This document shows positions 25,384-38,574 of a stretch of 64,000 nt of DNA, in pieces. The translations under genes and the position numbers were made by a program. The stretch comes from Glandiceps talaboti. Its lineage: Eukaryota; Hemichordata; Enteropneusta; Spengelidae. Location: contig NC_135549.1 in assembly GCF_964340395.1 (NCBI RefSeq), forward strand, positions 32,315,832 through 32,379,831, written 5' to 3'. The notes beneath the pieces were generated by a model. It ran no database searches and was not told the DNA's origin. It worked only from the letters and a program-made list of their open reading frames with translations. The stretch's first letter is position 1, and each line of letters starts with the position of its first letter.

Positions 25384-26388
25384 AAACAACTTAAAGTCAA
25401 AAACCGCTGAACCGATTGCCATGCGATTTGGTGGTCATGTTACTTCTGGTGTCTAGTTGGGAAATTATTCAAATGAAAATGATTGCATCAGAGATGTGGG
25501 ATTTGGGTCAAAAAACTGAAACTCCAAAACTACTGGGCAGATTTGATGGGAACACTCTTAGATGTGAGCAAATTAATTGTCACATGATGATTCCCCTGGT
25601 AATATGCAAATTAGGGCTAAAAATGTGTCTTTTTGGTCAAAAACCTATCATTCCAAAACTACTCAGCAAATTGGGCTGAAATCTAAGGGATGCATCTGTG
25701 GTCATCAGTGATATGCAAAGTAGGTGTCAAAATGTGAATTTTGGTCAAAAATTTATATCTCAAAAAGTAATTGGTTATTGAGACTGAAACTTGGTGACAT
25801 GTTTCTAGAAGTGTTATTCTGCAGATTTTATCCAAATATTTTGACACAATTGGCCCTAGCAACCATGACCACGACCTTAGCAACAACCGAATGGCAGTAT
25901 ATTTTGCTCAAATAACAACCTCATCTGGTAGGCAAGTGAGTAAACATTCAAATTGTGTATGCAAATATACCTAGCAACCATGACCACGCCCATAGCAACA
26001 GCCAAAACAGTCGTGTATTTCACAAAGATAACAGGGATTAATAGACATTTGAATAAACATTCAAAACATATATAAATTTGCCTAGCAACAAGACCACGCC
26101 CATAGCAACAGCCAAATGATTACGTTTATCAATATCAGGAAATAATCAGGAATACATACACAAGTGAACAAAAACATTAAAAAATGTATGCAAATATATC
26201 TAACAACATGACCACGCCCATAGCAACACCCAAATGATCGATAATATCGCAAAGATAGCAACATGGTTGGATAGGCAACTGGATAGTCATTCAGCAAATG
26301 AACACCTATTGTTAGCATGAACTAGCATATGGATAAACATTTTTTTAAACTGTACAGTTGTGCTGCAACGCCATTGGCGGTATTTTTT
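25325..26388 (+). repeat. Structured dispersed repeat, copy D (forward, most complete)
   Basis: The order is a GT head; a core of about 450 bp with repeated short phrases (for example TTTTGGTCAAAAA and AAAACTACT); four tandem units of 111-118 bp anchored at about 25858, 25973, 26084 and 26202, each with (A)CCACGCCCATAGCAACA or a variant; and a tail with GCCATTGGCGGTA (26370-26382). The tail is the complement of the left-edge motif of copies B and C, which fixes one end of the element. No protein is encoded. Microsatellite plus tandem core plus fixed end resembles known tandem-core non-autonomous elements of invertebrates, such as Helitron-related types. That link is inference only. Confidence 0.75.
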
Positions 26389-27295
26389 AATTCAAATACT
26401 ACCACCTTAGAAGTTTATGATTTACCTGGTACATGGTGTCTAAAACACTGCCTGGGGTTACATTAATATAAGCTAAAGAGCCGTCAACATTTATACCCAA
26501 ATGACGGTTATGTTTATGAAATACTGCCACCAACAGAATTAAATATTGCAATCAATGATAATTAACAAATCTTCACGTTACAATATGTACAAGTTAACAC
26601 TTCAGCCCAAGTGTATTTGATCAATGAATCTTAATTATGTAGAACTTCACAAGTAGTGTAATCACAACACAGTCAGTTAGTTTATGTATACAAATTATAC
26701 AAATAACGCCGTGTTAATTAACGGCAAGGCCACGAGCATCCAGACTTTGGTGTTGTGAAAATAATTACATGTATCTATCTGTAAACGTTAACACGTTCAT
26801 TAATGATGTTAATTGAAATAACCGCACACATTATAATAGAGGAGGCCAGACCAATGTACGTTTTCTTCGCTTGCTTATAAACATCTCTGGAGTCCATATG
26901 GATGAAGTGGGAATAGGCAATCTAGTTATAACAAGAAAATGACCACAGTTTAAAAGTAACTGCAGTAAAAATAACTCCATGAACCGTACAGTTTATGTTG
27001 ATTGTATGTTCACTTGACCACTTTCGTTCAATGTTAGACATAAATTTTACATAAATTATTATTACCTTTTCCATATGCTGATTCATGTGTCGAAATGTGC
27101 CTTTAGGATTACTACTAGTTAAACAGACGACACCCTACTCGACATTGTAGCCCTTCTGGCACATGCGCTATTGTAACCAATGAATAAGGTATTGGTAGGA
27201 ACAGCAACCGTACTAAAAGTAATGACTTGTAATTGTGCAGAAAAGTGATGAAGTTAAACTACGATATGATGTCTCTGACAGGCTATCAGGAAAGA
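26389..27295. other. Non-coding, nothing recognised
   Basis: No supported gene or repeat. Confidence 0.45.
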
Positions 27296-28468
27296 TATAG
27301 AATAGGGTAGCACGATATGTAGCTAGCCGTCCAGTCAATATATCAATGAAATAATGCAAGGTACAGGATAGTGGTATGGAGGTTTGTATCTAGCCATCCA
27401 ATCAATATATCAATGGAATGATGTTGCAAGGTAGAAGATAGTGGTATGGAGGTTTGTAGCTAGCCATCCAATCAATATATCAATGAAATAATGCAAGGTA
27501 TAGGATAGTGGTATGGAGGTTTGTATCTAGCCATCCAATCAATATATCAATGAAATAATGCAAGATATAGGATAGTGGTATGGAGGTTTGTAGCTAGTCA
27601 TCTAGTCAATATATCAATGAAATAATGCAAGATATAGGATAGTGGTATGGAGGTTTGTAGCTAGCCATCTAGTCAATATATCAATGAAATAATGCAAGAT
27701 ATAGGATAGTGGTATGGAGGTTTGTAGCTAGCCATCTAGTCAATATATCAATGAAATACTGCAAGATATAGGATAGTGGTATGGAGGTTTGTATCTAGCC
27801 ACCCAATCAATATATCAATGAAATAATGCAAGATATAGGATAGTGGTATGGAGGTTTGTATCTAGCCATCCAATCAATATATCAATGAAATAATGCAAGA
27901 TATAGGATAGTGGTATGGAGGTTTGTAGCTAGCCATCTAGTCAATATATCAATGAAATAATGCAAGATATAGGATAGTGGTAATGAGGTTTGTATCTAGC
28001 CATCCAATCAATATACCAATGAAATAATGCAAGATATAGGATAGTGGTATGGAGGTTTGTATCTAGCCATCCAATCTATATATCAATGAAATAATGCAAG
28101 ATATAGGATAGTGGTATGGAGGTTTGTATCTAGCCATCCAATCAATATATCAATGAAATAATGTAAGATATAGGATAGTGGTATGGAGGTTTGTATCTAG
28201 CCATCCAATCAATATATCAATGAAATAATGCAAGATATAGGATAGTGGTATGGAGGTTTGTAGCTAGCCATCTAGTCAATATATCAATGAAATAATGCAA
28301 GATATAGGATAGTGGTATGGAGGTTTGTATCTAGCCATCCAATCAATATATCAATGAAATAATGCAAGATATAGGATAGTGGTATGGAGGTTTGTAGCTA
28401 GCCATCTAGTCAATAATATATCAATGGAATGATGTTGCAAGGTAGTGGATAGTGGTATGGAGGTTTGA
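27296..28468. repeat. 67-bp minisatellite, about 17 units, two linked unit types
   Basis: The anchor GTGGTATGGAGG recurs every 67 bp from 27371 to 28452. Two unit types alternate irregularly: TATCTAGCCATCCAATC and TAGCTAGCCATCTAGTC. Units near both edges share an extra variant (GGAATGATGTTGCAAGG) absent from the middle. It is non-coding. Confidence 0.97.
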
Positions 28469-28994
28469 ATATACATGGAAAGTAAAACAGAAATAGACTC
28501 TGGCGAGTTATCACATTTTTAAAATGCTGTGTCATGCAAGATTCCATAGTCTGGGTTCTAGTAACCTCGAAATCATTGATTTATACACTAGAAACGAATA
28601 TAAAGTGAGGCTTGTCATATCTATCGTCTGCTCTATCTTCACATGAATCATGCATGGCATAGGCATGACATGGCATTTTATAGGTCACCGCTCCTTTCCA
28701 TAGGTCATCGACTTCAAATTCAAGCTCATTGTTTATAATCAATCAAGATTGAGTGTGATTATAAAGGGATCACTTAATAATAGCGATAGCTTTCAGCAAT
28801 ACATTTATTCTCATATTTCACCTGTAACAATTTGTCTCTTTGTTTGTTTATATGTCTTCTGCCGCCTGCCTATTGTCCTTATCTCAGTCTGTCTATCTAT
28901 GTGTATATCGGTAAAGATTGAAATGTCGTACAGACAAGGATGTGTGTGTTTGCCGTGTAACTTAACATTCAACACTTGACCCTAACACTTCCTG

Positions 28995-28996
<2 letters not shown>
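28469..28996. other. Non-coding, nothing recognised
   Basis: A 76-codon frame at 28749-28979 has no recognisable domain. Confidence 0.4.
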
Positions 28997-29034
<38 letters not shown>

Positions 29035-29080
29035 GTATATATATATATAATTATATATATAATTATATATATATATAATA

Positions 29081-29150
<70 letters not shown>
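28997..29150. repeat. AT dinucleotide microsatellite
   Basis: A long (AT)n tract with a few interruptions (TATGTATATG, ATAATTATAT). The isoleucine/tyrosine frame across it is an artefact. Confidence 0.98.
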
Positions 29151-29158
<8 letters not shown>

Positions 29159-30677
29159 TTATTACGATTACTGTGATATATCATCGTAGACATATAAAAA
29201 GACGACAAGTGTTCGGAAATGAGACCAGCGTTTCAGCCATAGATAAAGTGAAATGTATCGTCATAGAAAAATGTTATTCGCAAAGTCGCTGATTTGCTCA
29301 TTTTAGGGACAGTGTTATCTACAAGTTTTGCTCCTTGTAGGATTTTATATGACATATTTTTTTTAAAGAGTAGTCTATAGCTGCACCATCTTCATCAAAT
29401 CTGACAACTGTTAACATCATCGGACTCATAGTTTGTCTCTATTATAAGTCAGTACTTCCTAGATTGTAAAGCTATCTTTGGTTTTTTCTTGCCTTTTACT
29501 ACTACGTAAACCAGTATGTTCACGACTAACGTGCTACTACCTTCAAGTGGCATACTCAGAGAACGTTTATTCCAAACACAGGTGTGAATCAATACATTAA
29601 GGACAAGAATGTAATACATAAACTTTAGAATGTACGGCTATTTTGATGTAGTTTCTTACACAAATAAACAGATGTATCAGACCAAAAGTATCAGAAAACA
29701 TATCTACGTGTCATAAACGTTCTATACAGTATTCCAATTATGAACTAGACATATAAAAGTTATCATATTATAACGCTATTCATCCTCTTTATTTCTGATC
29801 ACGCGCTACATACGTTACTACTTTTACATAAACTAGTTTACACCCTTGAGTAATAGTAAATTATATATTATATTACCATGTCTGATGTCTGTTCCCTTAT
29901 TGCTTATGCGTTTATTCTTTGCTACATGTATGTTTTCCAGTCAATGTCCCAATGCCTGATTTGCATCCTATCTAGTGTACAGTATCTTTCTTGTCTTCTA
30001 ATCTGCCACATGATGGTGACTGCATGATATGATATGCGTTAGTTTTGATGCATAATTTATCAAAACTATCTTATAGTTTCACATATGTATAGAATGCACT
30101 ATCCAATTCTGCACTATGCACTACGCAGCAATGTTGTACTATTTTCTAGTTAATTTAAAGTAAATTGTGATATGATATTGTTTAATTTATGATACTTTGG
30201 TTCACATAGTGAGTTTCTTCACACATGTCTTTTCACAAGCAGGCATGCAAATATAGACTTCAAGCGTCTCCGAAGAATGTAGGGTTATATCACACAACTG
30301 TTGAGTCAGGATACATGAGTATGCCTCAAGTGTCTCTGAAGTATGCAGGGTTCAGCCTATCACAAATATGATGTGTAAGAGGGAAGAAAGTGACCTGTAT
30401 GTGCTACACTTCATTGATTTGCATATATAGTACGACTTTCTTATACGCAACTCGCATTTCAAAGGTTCCCTCTAACAATAGTCCAGATTTGACTTCCTTG
30501 TCCTGTCTGTTTTTGCACCTGCACGTACTTTACTAAACACGCAGCTTCCAAGTTACAATAAGTATAGATTCGCCTGTTGACTGAGTGCGTGCCTCGATTC
30601 TGACAATGAACGGAGAAATGAGAGGCACATTGTCAGACTCGAGTCTCAACTTTAATACTCCGTCTGTAAGTAGGACT
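29151..30677. other. Non-coding; one two-copy repeat and one hairpin
   Basis: Two imperfect 62-bp direct copies (TCAAG(C/T)GTCTC, GAAG, GTAGGGTT or GCAGGGTT) lie near 30260-30352. A 16-bp-arm inverted repeat is listed separately. Nothing else is seen. Confidence 0.4.
30593..30643. repeat. Inverted repeat with 16-bp arms
   Basis: CTCGATTCTGACAATG (30593-30608) pairs with the complement of 30628-30643 with one mismatch, leaving a 19-base loop. Confidence 0.85.
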
Positions 30678-30957
30678 AATTAAGGTCACGACACTATGCT
30701 AATTAAGGTAACAACACTATGCTAATTAAGGTAACAACACTATGCTAATTAAGGTAACGACACTATGCTAATTAAGGTAACAACACTATGCTAATTAAGG
30801 TAACAACACTATGCTAATTAAGGTAACAACACTATGCTAATTAACGTAACAACACTATGCTAATTAAGGTAACAACACTATGCTAATTAGGGTAACAACA
30901 CTATGCTAATTAAGGTAACAACACTATGCTAATTAACGTAACAACACTATGCTAATC
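30678..30957. repeat. 23-bp minisatellite, 12 units
   Basis: Units read TAATTAAGGTAACAACACTA plus TGC, with few substitutions (CACGAC, TTAACG, TTAGGG). The period is a strict 23 bp. Stops in all frames exclude coding. Confidence 0.98.
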
Positions 30958-32305
30958 GATTGTATTACTTATCACAAATAGGTCAAAGTGTAATCCAAAC
31001 GTAAATACATATAAAACAGACAAACTGTACTAGAGTTTGGTTTTCATACTCTATATCAAAGACTGGGCTTGGTTTCTTTGTTTATCAATGAACATCAAAT
31101 GTATATGAATATATGTTTTTCTCGTTATGAAAGTAGGGCAGATCTTTCTTTGGCAATAATCGATGATACCGAGTTATGATCGACGGATCACATACAGTTT
31201 CTTGTGTAATAAAAACTAATGTTTGCAAATTAAATCTAAACCAGATGAATTTACTATCACATGTTAGGCATGTTAGGTGGAGTGTCTGCGATATCTATAA
31301 TGGTTTACTTTGTATGTAAAGTGAAACAGACACTGAGTGGTACATCGATTCTCATTACCAAATAAAACGTGTTATGCAATCTTACGTGGACGTCGTGGTG
31401 ATGGATTGTTCCGATAACGACGCACAGTTTACAATCGAGTTCTAATGGAATTGGTTGGTAACTACTAATCGCTAAGTGGACCAGTATTCATAATAACCAT
31501 AACTGAGTTAGCATAAAAGGCGGGGAAATGCAATATTAATATAATTCTGTAAAATGGAGATTTGGAACTGAATCACACAATTTTGTTTAAAAACATCTGT
31601 TAAAATATTTTCAACATATCTTATATCTTAGATGATCAGTTATGATCAGGTTATAACCTGTAACTTCTGACACTGACGTCTGTACAACCGACACGAAAGA
31701 CGAGAACGATTCCTCACATGTATAAAGTGTCAAATAATCGCTAAAATCTCAAAGCATTGGTTGACATGAACATTGAACAAGCGATTGATGAGTTTAGAAT
31801 GTGAGCGCCTGGTGTGAGCGTCGTGGATAATCCTGTACCTAGCTCGTTTTAGATCTACTAGAGTATTTTACTTTTAATGTGTCCCGCCCGACACACCCGA
31901 TATGTGGACTGTCATAATTGCCGACATCTGTAGTTGGGTCTAACATTTAAGGTAAAGACATGGTGATATGATAGGGTCACGTGTCATTTAGATTCCATAA
32001 TGAAACTCAAGAAAAAACTCATTAAGCTTTAACACCGATCCTGATAATTTCTGTATTTTTTTCTAAAGCACCCACACGTTTATTAAACGTGGAAGACGAT
32101 CATTTCTAGAATACGAGTAACTAGAAGTATGGTTATTCATTGTAGTTGTGAATGTGGTATCAACAAACTCAAGTCCAAAGTCGACATTTACTTTGTAATC
32201 GGAGATTCACCAAAGATGAAGTCTGACGCACGTAATGAGGGTGACAATGCTAGTGGTTGTCATAATTACCACCGTATTGTATAGTGTTAGTGGGTTAGGG
32301 TAATA
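30958..32305. other. Non-coding, nothing recognised
   Basis: Only a 14-bp perfect palindrome (CAGGTTATAACCTG, 31647-31660) was noted. Confidence 0.45.
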
Positions 32306-32523
<218 letters not shown>

Positions 32524-35130
32524 GACAACGAAGATGATGATAAGAGGAATCATTTGCGAGTTGGTTCCAAAGTATAGGTTTAGACTGCGTCAAAGATTAT
32601 AATTTATATTTGAAATAGTTTATGTTTGTTAGCAGCTGAAGCTCATATCGATAGGTTTCAATGAATCTCCATGGCCATATGTTACAGTAATTATATAGCC
32701 ACACTGACAGACAAAGTTCAAATGGCTATAAGTATGTCTATAATACAGGGATTTTTTTCAGACCAAGTTGAAGCGTATTTTGACCCACATTTCTTATGAT
32801 ACGAACTCGGACTACACCTCTTGATTTTGACGGGACGTCAATAGAACCAACGAAATTGACGTGAGTGAAAAATCAGTTTGTTACATAGACCAGATGACCA
32901 GACTTTTCCTCGCTCTGGTGAGTCTGTAAACATTCTGTTACTCGACTGAGGAACTTTGTCATGTCACAAATAGCGTCGATAATGTTGACTACACATGTCG
33001 AAATTGCAATGATTACACGTACTATCGATTGATATAAGTAAAAAAACATAATTTTAGAAATCCAGGAATTAACGTTACCTCGATTAAAACTGTTTGATTA
33101 CTTCTGTTAGAAACTTTGTTCTTCCAAAATAGTATCGCCTCCTTAAAGCTCATTTTTTCTAAGATATTTGAAATGTTACAACATACTTACTCATGCACTC
33201 CTAAATTGTCTTCTTGCCCGTTCAACTCACATAGGGAATGTTGGAGTAGATATGTGAAAACCACACTGACTACAAGTGAACCCTTCATATTTCCGTAGTT
33301 GGAAATCCGTCGCCTGAATCTTGCAGTGAAATGAAATCTAAGTGACTACTAGAGCAACTAAAGTTTCATTCCATATATGTATCTATGAGTCCCAGACAAG
33401 CTATCCAACTTAGATACTCAGGTGATGGTGCTCTCCCTCCGACGTATTTCACTCGACTAAAGATCACTACCATGGACGTCTACCAAGGGAGCCTCGGCAA
33501 ACTGAGTCCAAGTGAACTTTAACGTTTGCTGTTATAACCTACGGGGGTGGGTTACAAAAGACAAAGTGCCAGTAAATAACTTTTAAACACTGCTGCTAAC
33601 GTCATTCGTCAGGCCGACTTTCCAAGGCAGGACTTACGCCTTGCCACGTCACTCGTTTGCATGACAACGTTACTTCACGCCCTCATCCATTCGGTATGAT
33701 GTTGGGTCAAACATATAGTACGATTCACCGGCTATAAATTTGACTCTTGTCCGTTTGTCGTAAACTTTTGAATTGTTTAACGGGAATCCCTGTTAAAACA
33801 ATGAAAAAGCTAGGGAGTGGACTTATGAATAGTAGAAGCGTTGATTTTATGAATGTTTATTTCAGCAGAGTTTAAGTAAGTACATTCGACTCTCGAGGAG
33901 GTATTTTGCTATCGTGGGAATTGATGAAGAATACATTGCGAAAACTGTTGACTGGTAATAAGTGAACAATTCTTTATAGAAGTATATAAAACACCGACCT
34001 AACTCATAGGCTGGCTGATAATTGGATTGGAGCTATCTCGCAAAGGAATACATTTCTCGTTCCTTTGCCCTAATCAAGCAAATTTCTCATCAATCAGAAT
34101 TCGTTGTCACTCACTAGTATCTTAATTCGTCAAAGTTGGCAACGTACTGTTTAATATTACTGAAAAAGTGTTATTGAAAGAAATCAGGGTTTTTTCCTTC
34201 GTACCCAAGTGAATTCACCGTGAACATCGATGACCCAATTGATGAAAACACAGACGACTAGATCGTGGAAATATGTGGCCAGCCCTCATCTGTCACCGTG
34301 CTTATTCATGTGGGTGAGACTCGGAGAGGGTTCCATGGACAGGCTACTGTGCCAGTGTAAACTCCATACAGTTCAAAGAGACGTGAGTGTAAAGCAGACA
34401 TTCGGGTATAAATATTCTGCAGCTTTGTCGCGTATACGAGTGTTTGCCTTTGTGGGATGGACACTTTAAAGTGTAAATTTCAATTTTGGACTAAATATTT
34501 ATACCATAAATGAAATTGATAAATTTGACAGAATTGAAACCTTTATAATAGATCTAGAAAGTCGTTTATCTTTTGATAACTTTATCAACCATTTGACAAT
34601 AAATACGAATATTATGACATCTTACAAATAAACCTCATAATCAGCTTCTCATCAGTGACAACACGTACACGCTGTGTAGGCTCAATTACCCCACAGTTTG
34701 ATGTGAAGCCAAAATCAAAGAGAAAGTTGACACAAAGCCAAGCAGGAAGATATTGGGTTGGATGACTCGACCCATCATTACTGACAGCTAATTTAGAAAA
34801 ACACACCCTATATACTGTGGTCTGATGACTGCTTGAAATCGGACTATATTTTTACAGCAGAATAAATACTGTGCTTTGGCTTCATAAAAATATGAAACAG
34901 CGTAAAAGCCAGTTTAGCTTACATAACGAAGCGTCTTATTACACCACCTACTGTCGTGGCTGACCATCTACGTATTCACAAATATCAGGGTCTTCAAACT
35001 AAACAAACTGGAATGAGTAGATATTAAACATTTAGGAGATGACGTAAACTATACATAGGATAGAAAACAGCTTTCAAACGAACGGAATATCAAATGCAAA
35101 GAAAACTATACTACACATTGTCCATATAGT

Positions 35131-35131
<1 letters not shown>
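32524..35131. other. Mostly unrecognised; one exon candidate inside
   Basis: Slightly less AT-rich than elsewhere. Apart from the candidate at 33866-33954, the short frames at 33116-33298, 34230-34469 and 34612-34806 show no domain. Confidence 0.4.
33866..33954 (+). CDS. Candidate internal exon, unknown protein
   Basis: An acceptor (TGTTTATTTCAG) is followed by an open frame of 89 nt. It includes RYFAIVGIDEEYIAKTVD and ends at a possible donor (CTG|GTAATAAGT). Without splicing the frame stops two codons later. The family is not recognised, no neighbouring exon has been matched, and chance is a serious alternative. Confidence 0.22.

Positions 35132-35168
<37 letters not shown>
35132..35168. 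repeat. CT dinucleotide microsatellite
   Basis: (TC)n of about 37 bp. Confidence 0.97.
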
Positions 35169-35314
35169 GGCTCTAGGCTTGGCATGGGTGATATATATAT
35201 TTATTTTGTTTTTCCTGAAGGTTACAACCTTACAGAAGGCAAGCATTACCCCTTCATAGATATCACATCACTGCGTTCCTTATTTTTCAAACCACCACGA
35301 TGGCCTGGTTGTGG

Positions 35315-35721
35315 CCCGGGGGAGGGGGGAACTCCCATAGACGGCAATACGGGGAGGGTCCGCCCGAAAGGGGTCGGGTTTTTATGCTGGTTGGTATGAG
35401 AAAGGGTATACTTTTCATGAGGTGGTGATATGAGAAAGGGTTGGGTGAATCAGAACTGGTAGTAATTAACAGAGACTATGCAGTCAACACTGGAAGTATT
35501 TCAACCTGGTGTATCTACCTTCAAACTTCCGTACTCTCGTCGCTCATGCCACACTAAATCTAGGGCTAGCTTCCCCTGGGAGCCCTGGCTTTTACTAATT
35601 AAAATGCAACTTGGTATCAGAAAGGGTATACTTTTTGCATAAAATTGATATCACAACACTTTGGGTTTCAATGTTTGTGAGGAGTCTCCCCGTAATGTTA
35701 TCCATGGAGTTATCCCCCGGG
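35315..35721. mobile_element. 407-bp MITE-like element with 8-bp target duplication
   Basis: The left end CCCGGGGGA, AACTCCCAT and AATACGGGGAGGGTCC match the complement of the right end (CCCGGGGGATAACTCCATGG, ATTACGGGGAGACTCC) over about 45 bp. The element is flanked on both sides by GGTTGTGG (35307-35314 and 35722-35729), a clean 8-bp target-site duplication. The interior has repeated phrases (GATATGAGAAAGGG, ATCAGAAAGGGTATACTTTT) and no transposase. Several cut-and-paste superfamilies (for example hAT) make 8-bp duplications, so the parent superfamily is not settled. It is small, non-coding and non-autonomous. Confidence 0.85.
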
Positions 35722-35729
35722 GGTTGTGG

Positions 35730-37263
35730 GTAGCGTGAGAGATTTTGTTAGCACGCTCAGATAAGTTTGGTCTAGATGTGCAATAGACTTGTGTATGCTT
35801 TCAGTAGTTTTACCTCCTAACTTTAGGTGTATTATACAGAAAACTAATTGAAGACGAGTAACACAAATAGAATCGCTCTTCCTGCAGTAAAGCAGTTAGG
35901 GCATAGCCATGTTAATCTCTAAAAAAAATATTTAAATGCTATCGTAGTAAGGAACAACAGTAAGTCTCGAGGTCCTACCTCGGATATATAAGTGAAAGAT
36001 TTAGACATAGTAGACATGTAGGAAAGTACATTGTGTGTCTACCTTTTAATGATGGCGGTATTTCATGCATCGTAGCCTGTTTATTTAGATGTCGACATAC
36101 ATTGTTAAACCTAGCATCCTCCGAGGTCTAGGAGATATGATGACAAGGCAGCAATCGATGTGCATCGGTATCATCGACATCGCAATAAATAGGCTACATG
36201 CATGGCAGCATGCAACCTTATTTTTCCTCAATGTTCAGTTAAGTAACATTAAAATTAGAAGGCAGTGTACGTTCCTAGTCATGCATTTGAAGAGGCCATA
36301 AACATGCCAAATGACATGGGTAACTCGAAATCATACACGGATAATGTAATCCAAGATCTAAGCACGGAAATAAGAATTGACCCTAGCAATTGTCAAATGT
36401 TATAGGTTTGAGTACACTTATGTGTCATTTTGACAATTTCTGACCACAATAATCGCTTCGTGCCAAATCGTGCTTATATTGACATGAATGGTTGCCCTGA
36501 CCCATACGTTGGGTCTGTGTGGGTCCACTGGTTCTATCCCTGTGCATATTTTATGAGCCACACACTCGTGACTGTAAATAAAACACGATCATTGAGTCAG
36601 TGAAATCTAATATTGACAGACCATGGCGATGTTGGCGGTCCCAAGGATAAAAAAATCTGAGGACAAGGAGATCGCATGAAGAAGACAAATATCTACTTAC
36701 TATTTTAATGCACATTAAAATTGAAAGTTAAATGTGATCATTTTATTTATTCACGCTTTTACTTTCAGCTTTTACTTATATTCTATTTCATTCAATTTTT
36801 GGCATTCTTGGAAGTTTAATATAACCATTCTCGTCAGATTTTCAATTCTTTTTACAAGTTTTACATGATACAAAGAATATTGGTCATAAAGTGAATGTAT
36901 ACGTATTTTGCCTTTTTTGGGGCGTACGTAGTGTTAGTAGTAGTATACTTTATTCTGAAGCACTATGCACTCGGTCACCACTTGCATTTGACTTATTAAC
37001 TCAAACCTGGTAATTAAACTTACCATATGTGGTACAATAACAAAGACACACTTTTTAGCCTTGTTCAATGTATTGGATTGCAAACACAATTTTAGTCTGT
37101 TATTTCACATTGCTTAACCAAGTAGGAAGCTAAGGATAAAATTGATTTATAAAATAAAAACCAAATCCTCATCTTTACGACCACTTTAATGTAATTCATA
37201 AACGATGTGATGACGTAATTGTTCATACGTATCAAACATATTCAGGAAATCTCTATTTTGCAG
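35730..37263. other. Non-coding, nothing recognised
   Basis: A 70-codon frame at 36089-36301 has no recognisable features. No repeat was identified. Confidence 0.4.
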
Positions 37264-37326
37264 TCAGCTGTTCTAACAATGCCAGAAGCCAATCCTAATG
37301 CTATGGAAGACATGCATCGAGATTAG
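37264..37326 (+). CDS. Candidate short terminal exon
   Basis: The acceptor CTCTATTTTGCAG is followed by 20 codons (beginning SAVLTMPEANPNAMEDM) and a TAG at 37324-37326. The peptide composition is protein-like but very short. No upstream exon was matched and the family is not recognised. ATTAAA (about 37373) and AATAAA (about 37979) lie downstream. Confidence 0.25.
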   Translation, partial: SAVLTMPEANPNAMEDMHRD

Positions 37327-37589
37327 CATTATATTGGAATGTGGTTTTATTTAATTGCATGTATTTTCACTTGATTAAATTGCTTATAGACCCTGTTTGT
37401 GCCTATTTAACAAACTGTACAACAGAACGTTGGATACACATCCCCCATTCCAGGGTCCAACATTATTGTTATTATTATTATTATTTCAAACACGATATGA
37501 AATCAAATCGTAGACCCTCAGTAGGGGAAGTGTTATTTCAGGGCAACTCAGGATAAGACTGCTGTAATTTAAACTCAGCTCCATGAAAA

Positions 37590-37965
37590 GCCACGTTCTT
37601 GACAGTCCTGCATCCATGCACACCAATACCACTAGATGTTAAATTTTACCCCCCTCCCTGCTTCCATGCACATCAATACCACTAGATGTTAAATTTTACC
37701 CCCCTCCCTGCATCCATGCACACCAATACCACTAGATGTTAAATTTTAACCCCCACCCCCTCCCCCGTACAGCTATGGTCACACCAATACCACTAGATGT
37801 TAATTTTTTTTAAACCCCCCCCTGCATCCATGCACACCAATACCACTAGATGTTACATTTTAACCCCCCCCCCCTCCCCCCCCCCGTACAGCTATGGTCA
37901 CACCAATACCACTAGATGTTAAATTTTAACCCCTCCCCCTCCCCCGTACAGCTATGGTTGATTAT
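37590..37965. repeat. 50-66-bp minisatellite with two unit types
   Basis: The anchor CACCAATACCACTAGATGTT recurs at 37621, 37671 (variant), 37721, 37782, 37835 and 37901. Short units contain CCTGCATCCATGCA. Long units contain CCCCCGTACAGCTATGGT. Length changes come mainly from variable C-runs. Confidence 0.92.
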
Positions 37966-38574
37966 TTTAGACTTATTAAATAAACACAGTCGGTACATTA
38001 TCAGTATATTAAGTTTATCATGAGTTAGTTCTTGTGGTCCGAACTGAATACAAGGTTTCATATACATTTATCCAAGTACAAATAAGTAATAGTATGGTGG
38101 CTCGTCCACTTTCGGGTTTATTTTACGTGTACGCTAAAAGCCCGCTATGACAAAGCTCCAGCCTACATCTCCGTGACCAGCATTAAAATTACACAAATTA
38201 ACCCGCCCCATCCATCCCCACCCACACCCCACCACCCACCTCACCCCCGCCACCAGTACCGACGATCTTTCACATGCCGGTGAGTAGACTATTTAGCACC
38301 AAATCCATGACGTCATATATTAGTCACTACTCTCCATACAAAGAGTTGATTTTTTCATCTAAAGTTGAAGAGTGTCTTCACGGCCGTTCATTTGGGATCC
38401 TATCTCCCACTCGAAGCTCTGAACGTTTAAGGCAATTTTAAGGCAATTTCAGGTGATGCAAGCACTGGCTTTGTTCATTTAAATATCATGTAAATGTTAT
38501 CAGTTTTTGAATGACATGTACCAAAGTATCGCAGCTAATGCATTTATATAACTATGGTTATTTTACGCAACAGG
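37966..38574. other. Spacer left of the satellite; C-rich patch
   Basis: The sequence is unique apart from a strongly C-rich patch at about 38200-38262 (CCCCACCCACACCCC-like). No gene was seen. The satellite starts abruptly at 38575 after TTTTACGCAACAGG. Confidence 0.5.

Noticed and set aside
34230-34469. 79-codon frame of near-normal composition
   Set aside because: No domain, no splice signals in register and no matching neighbours.
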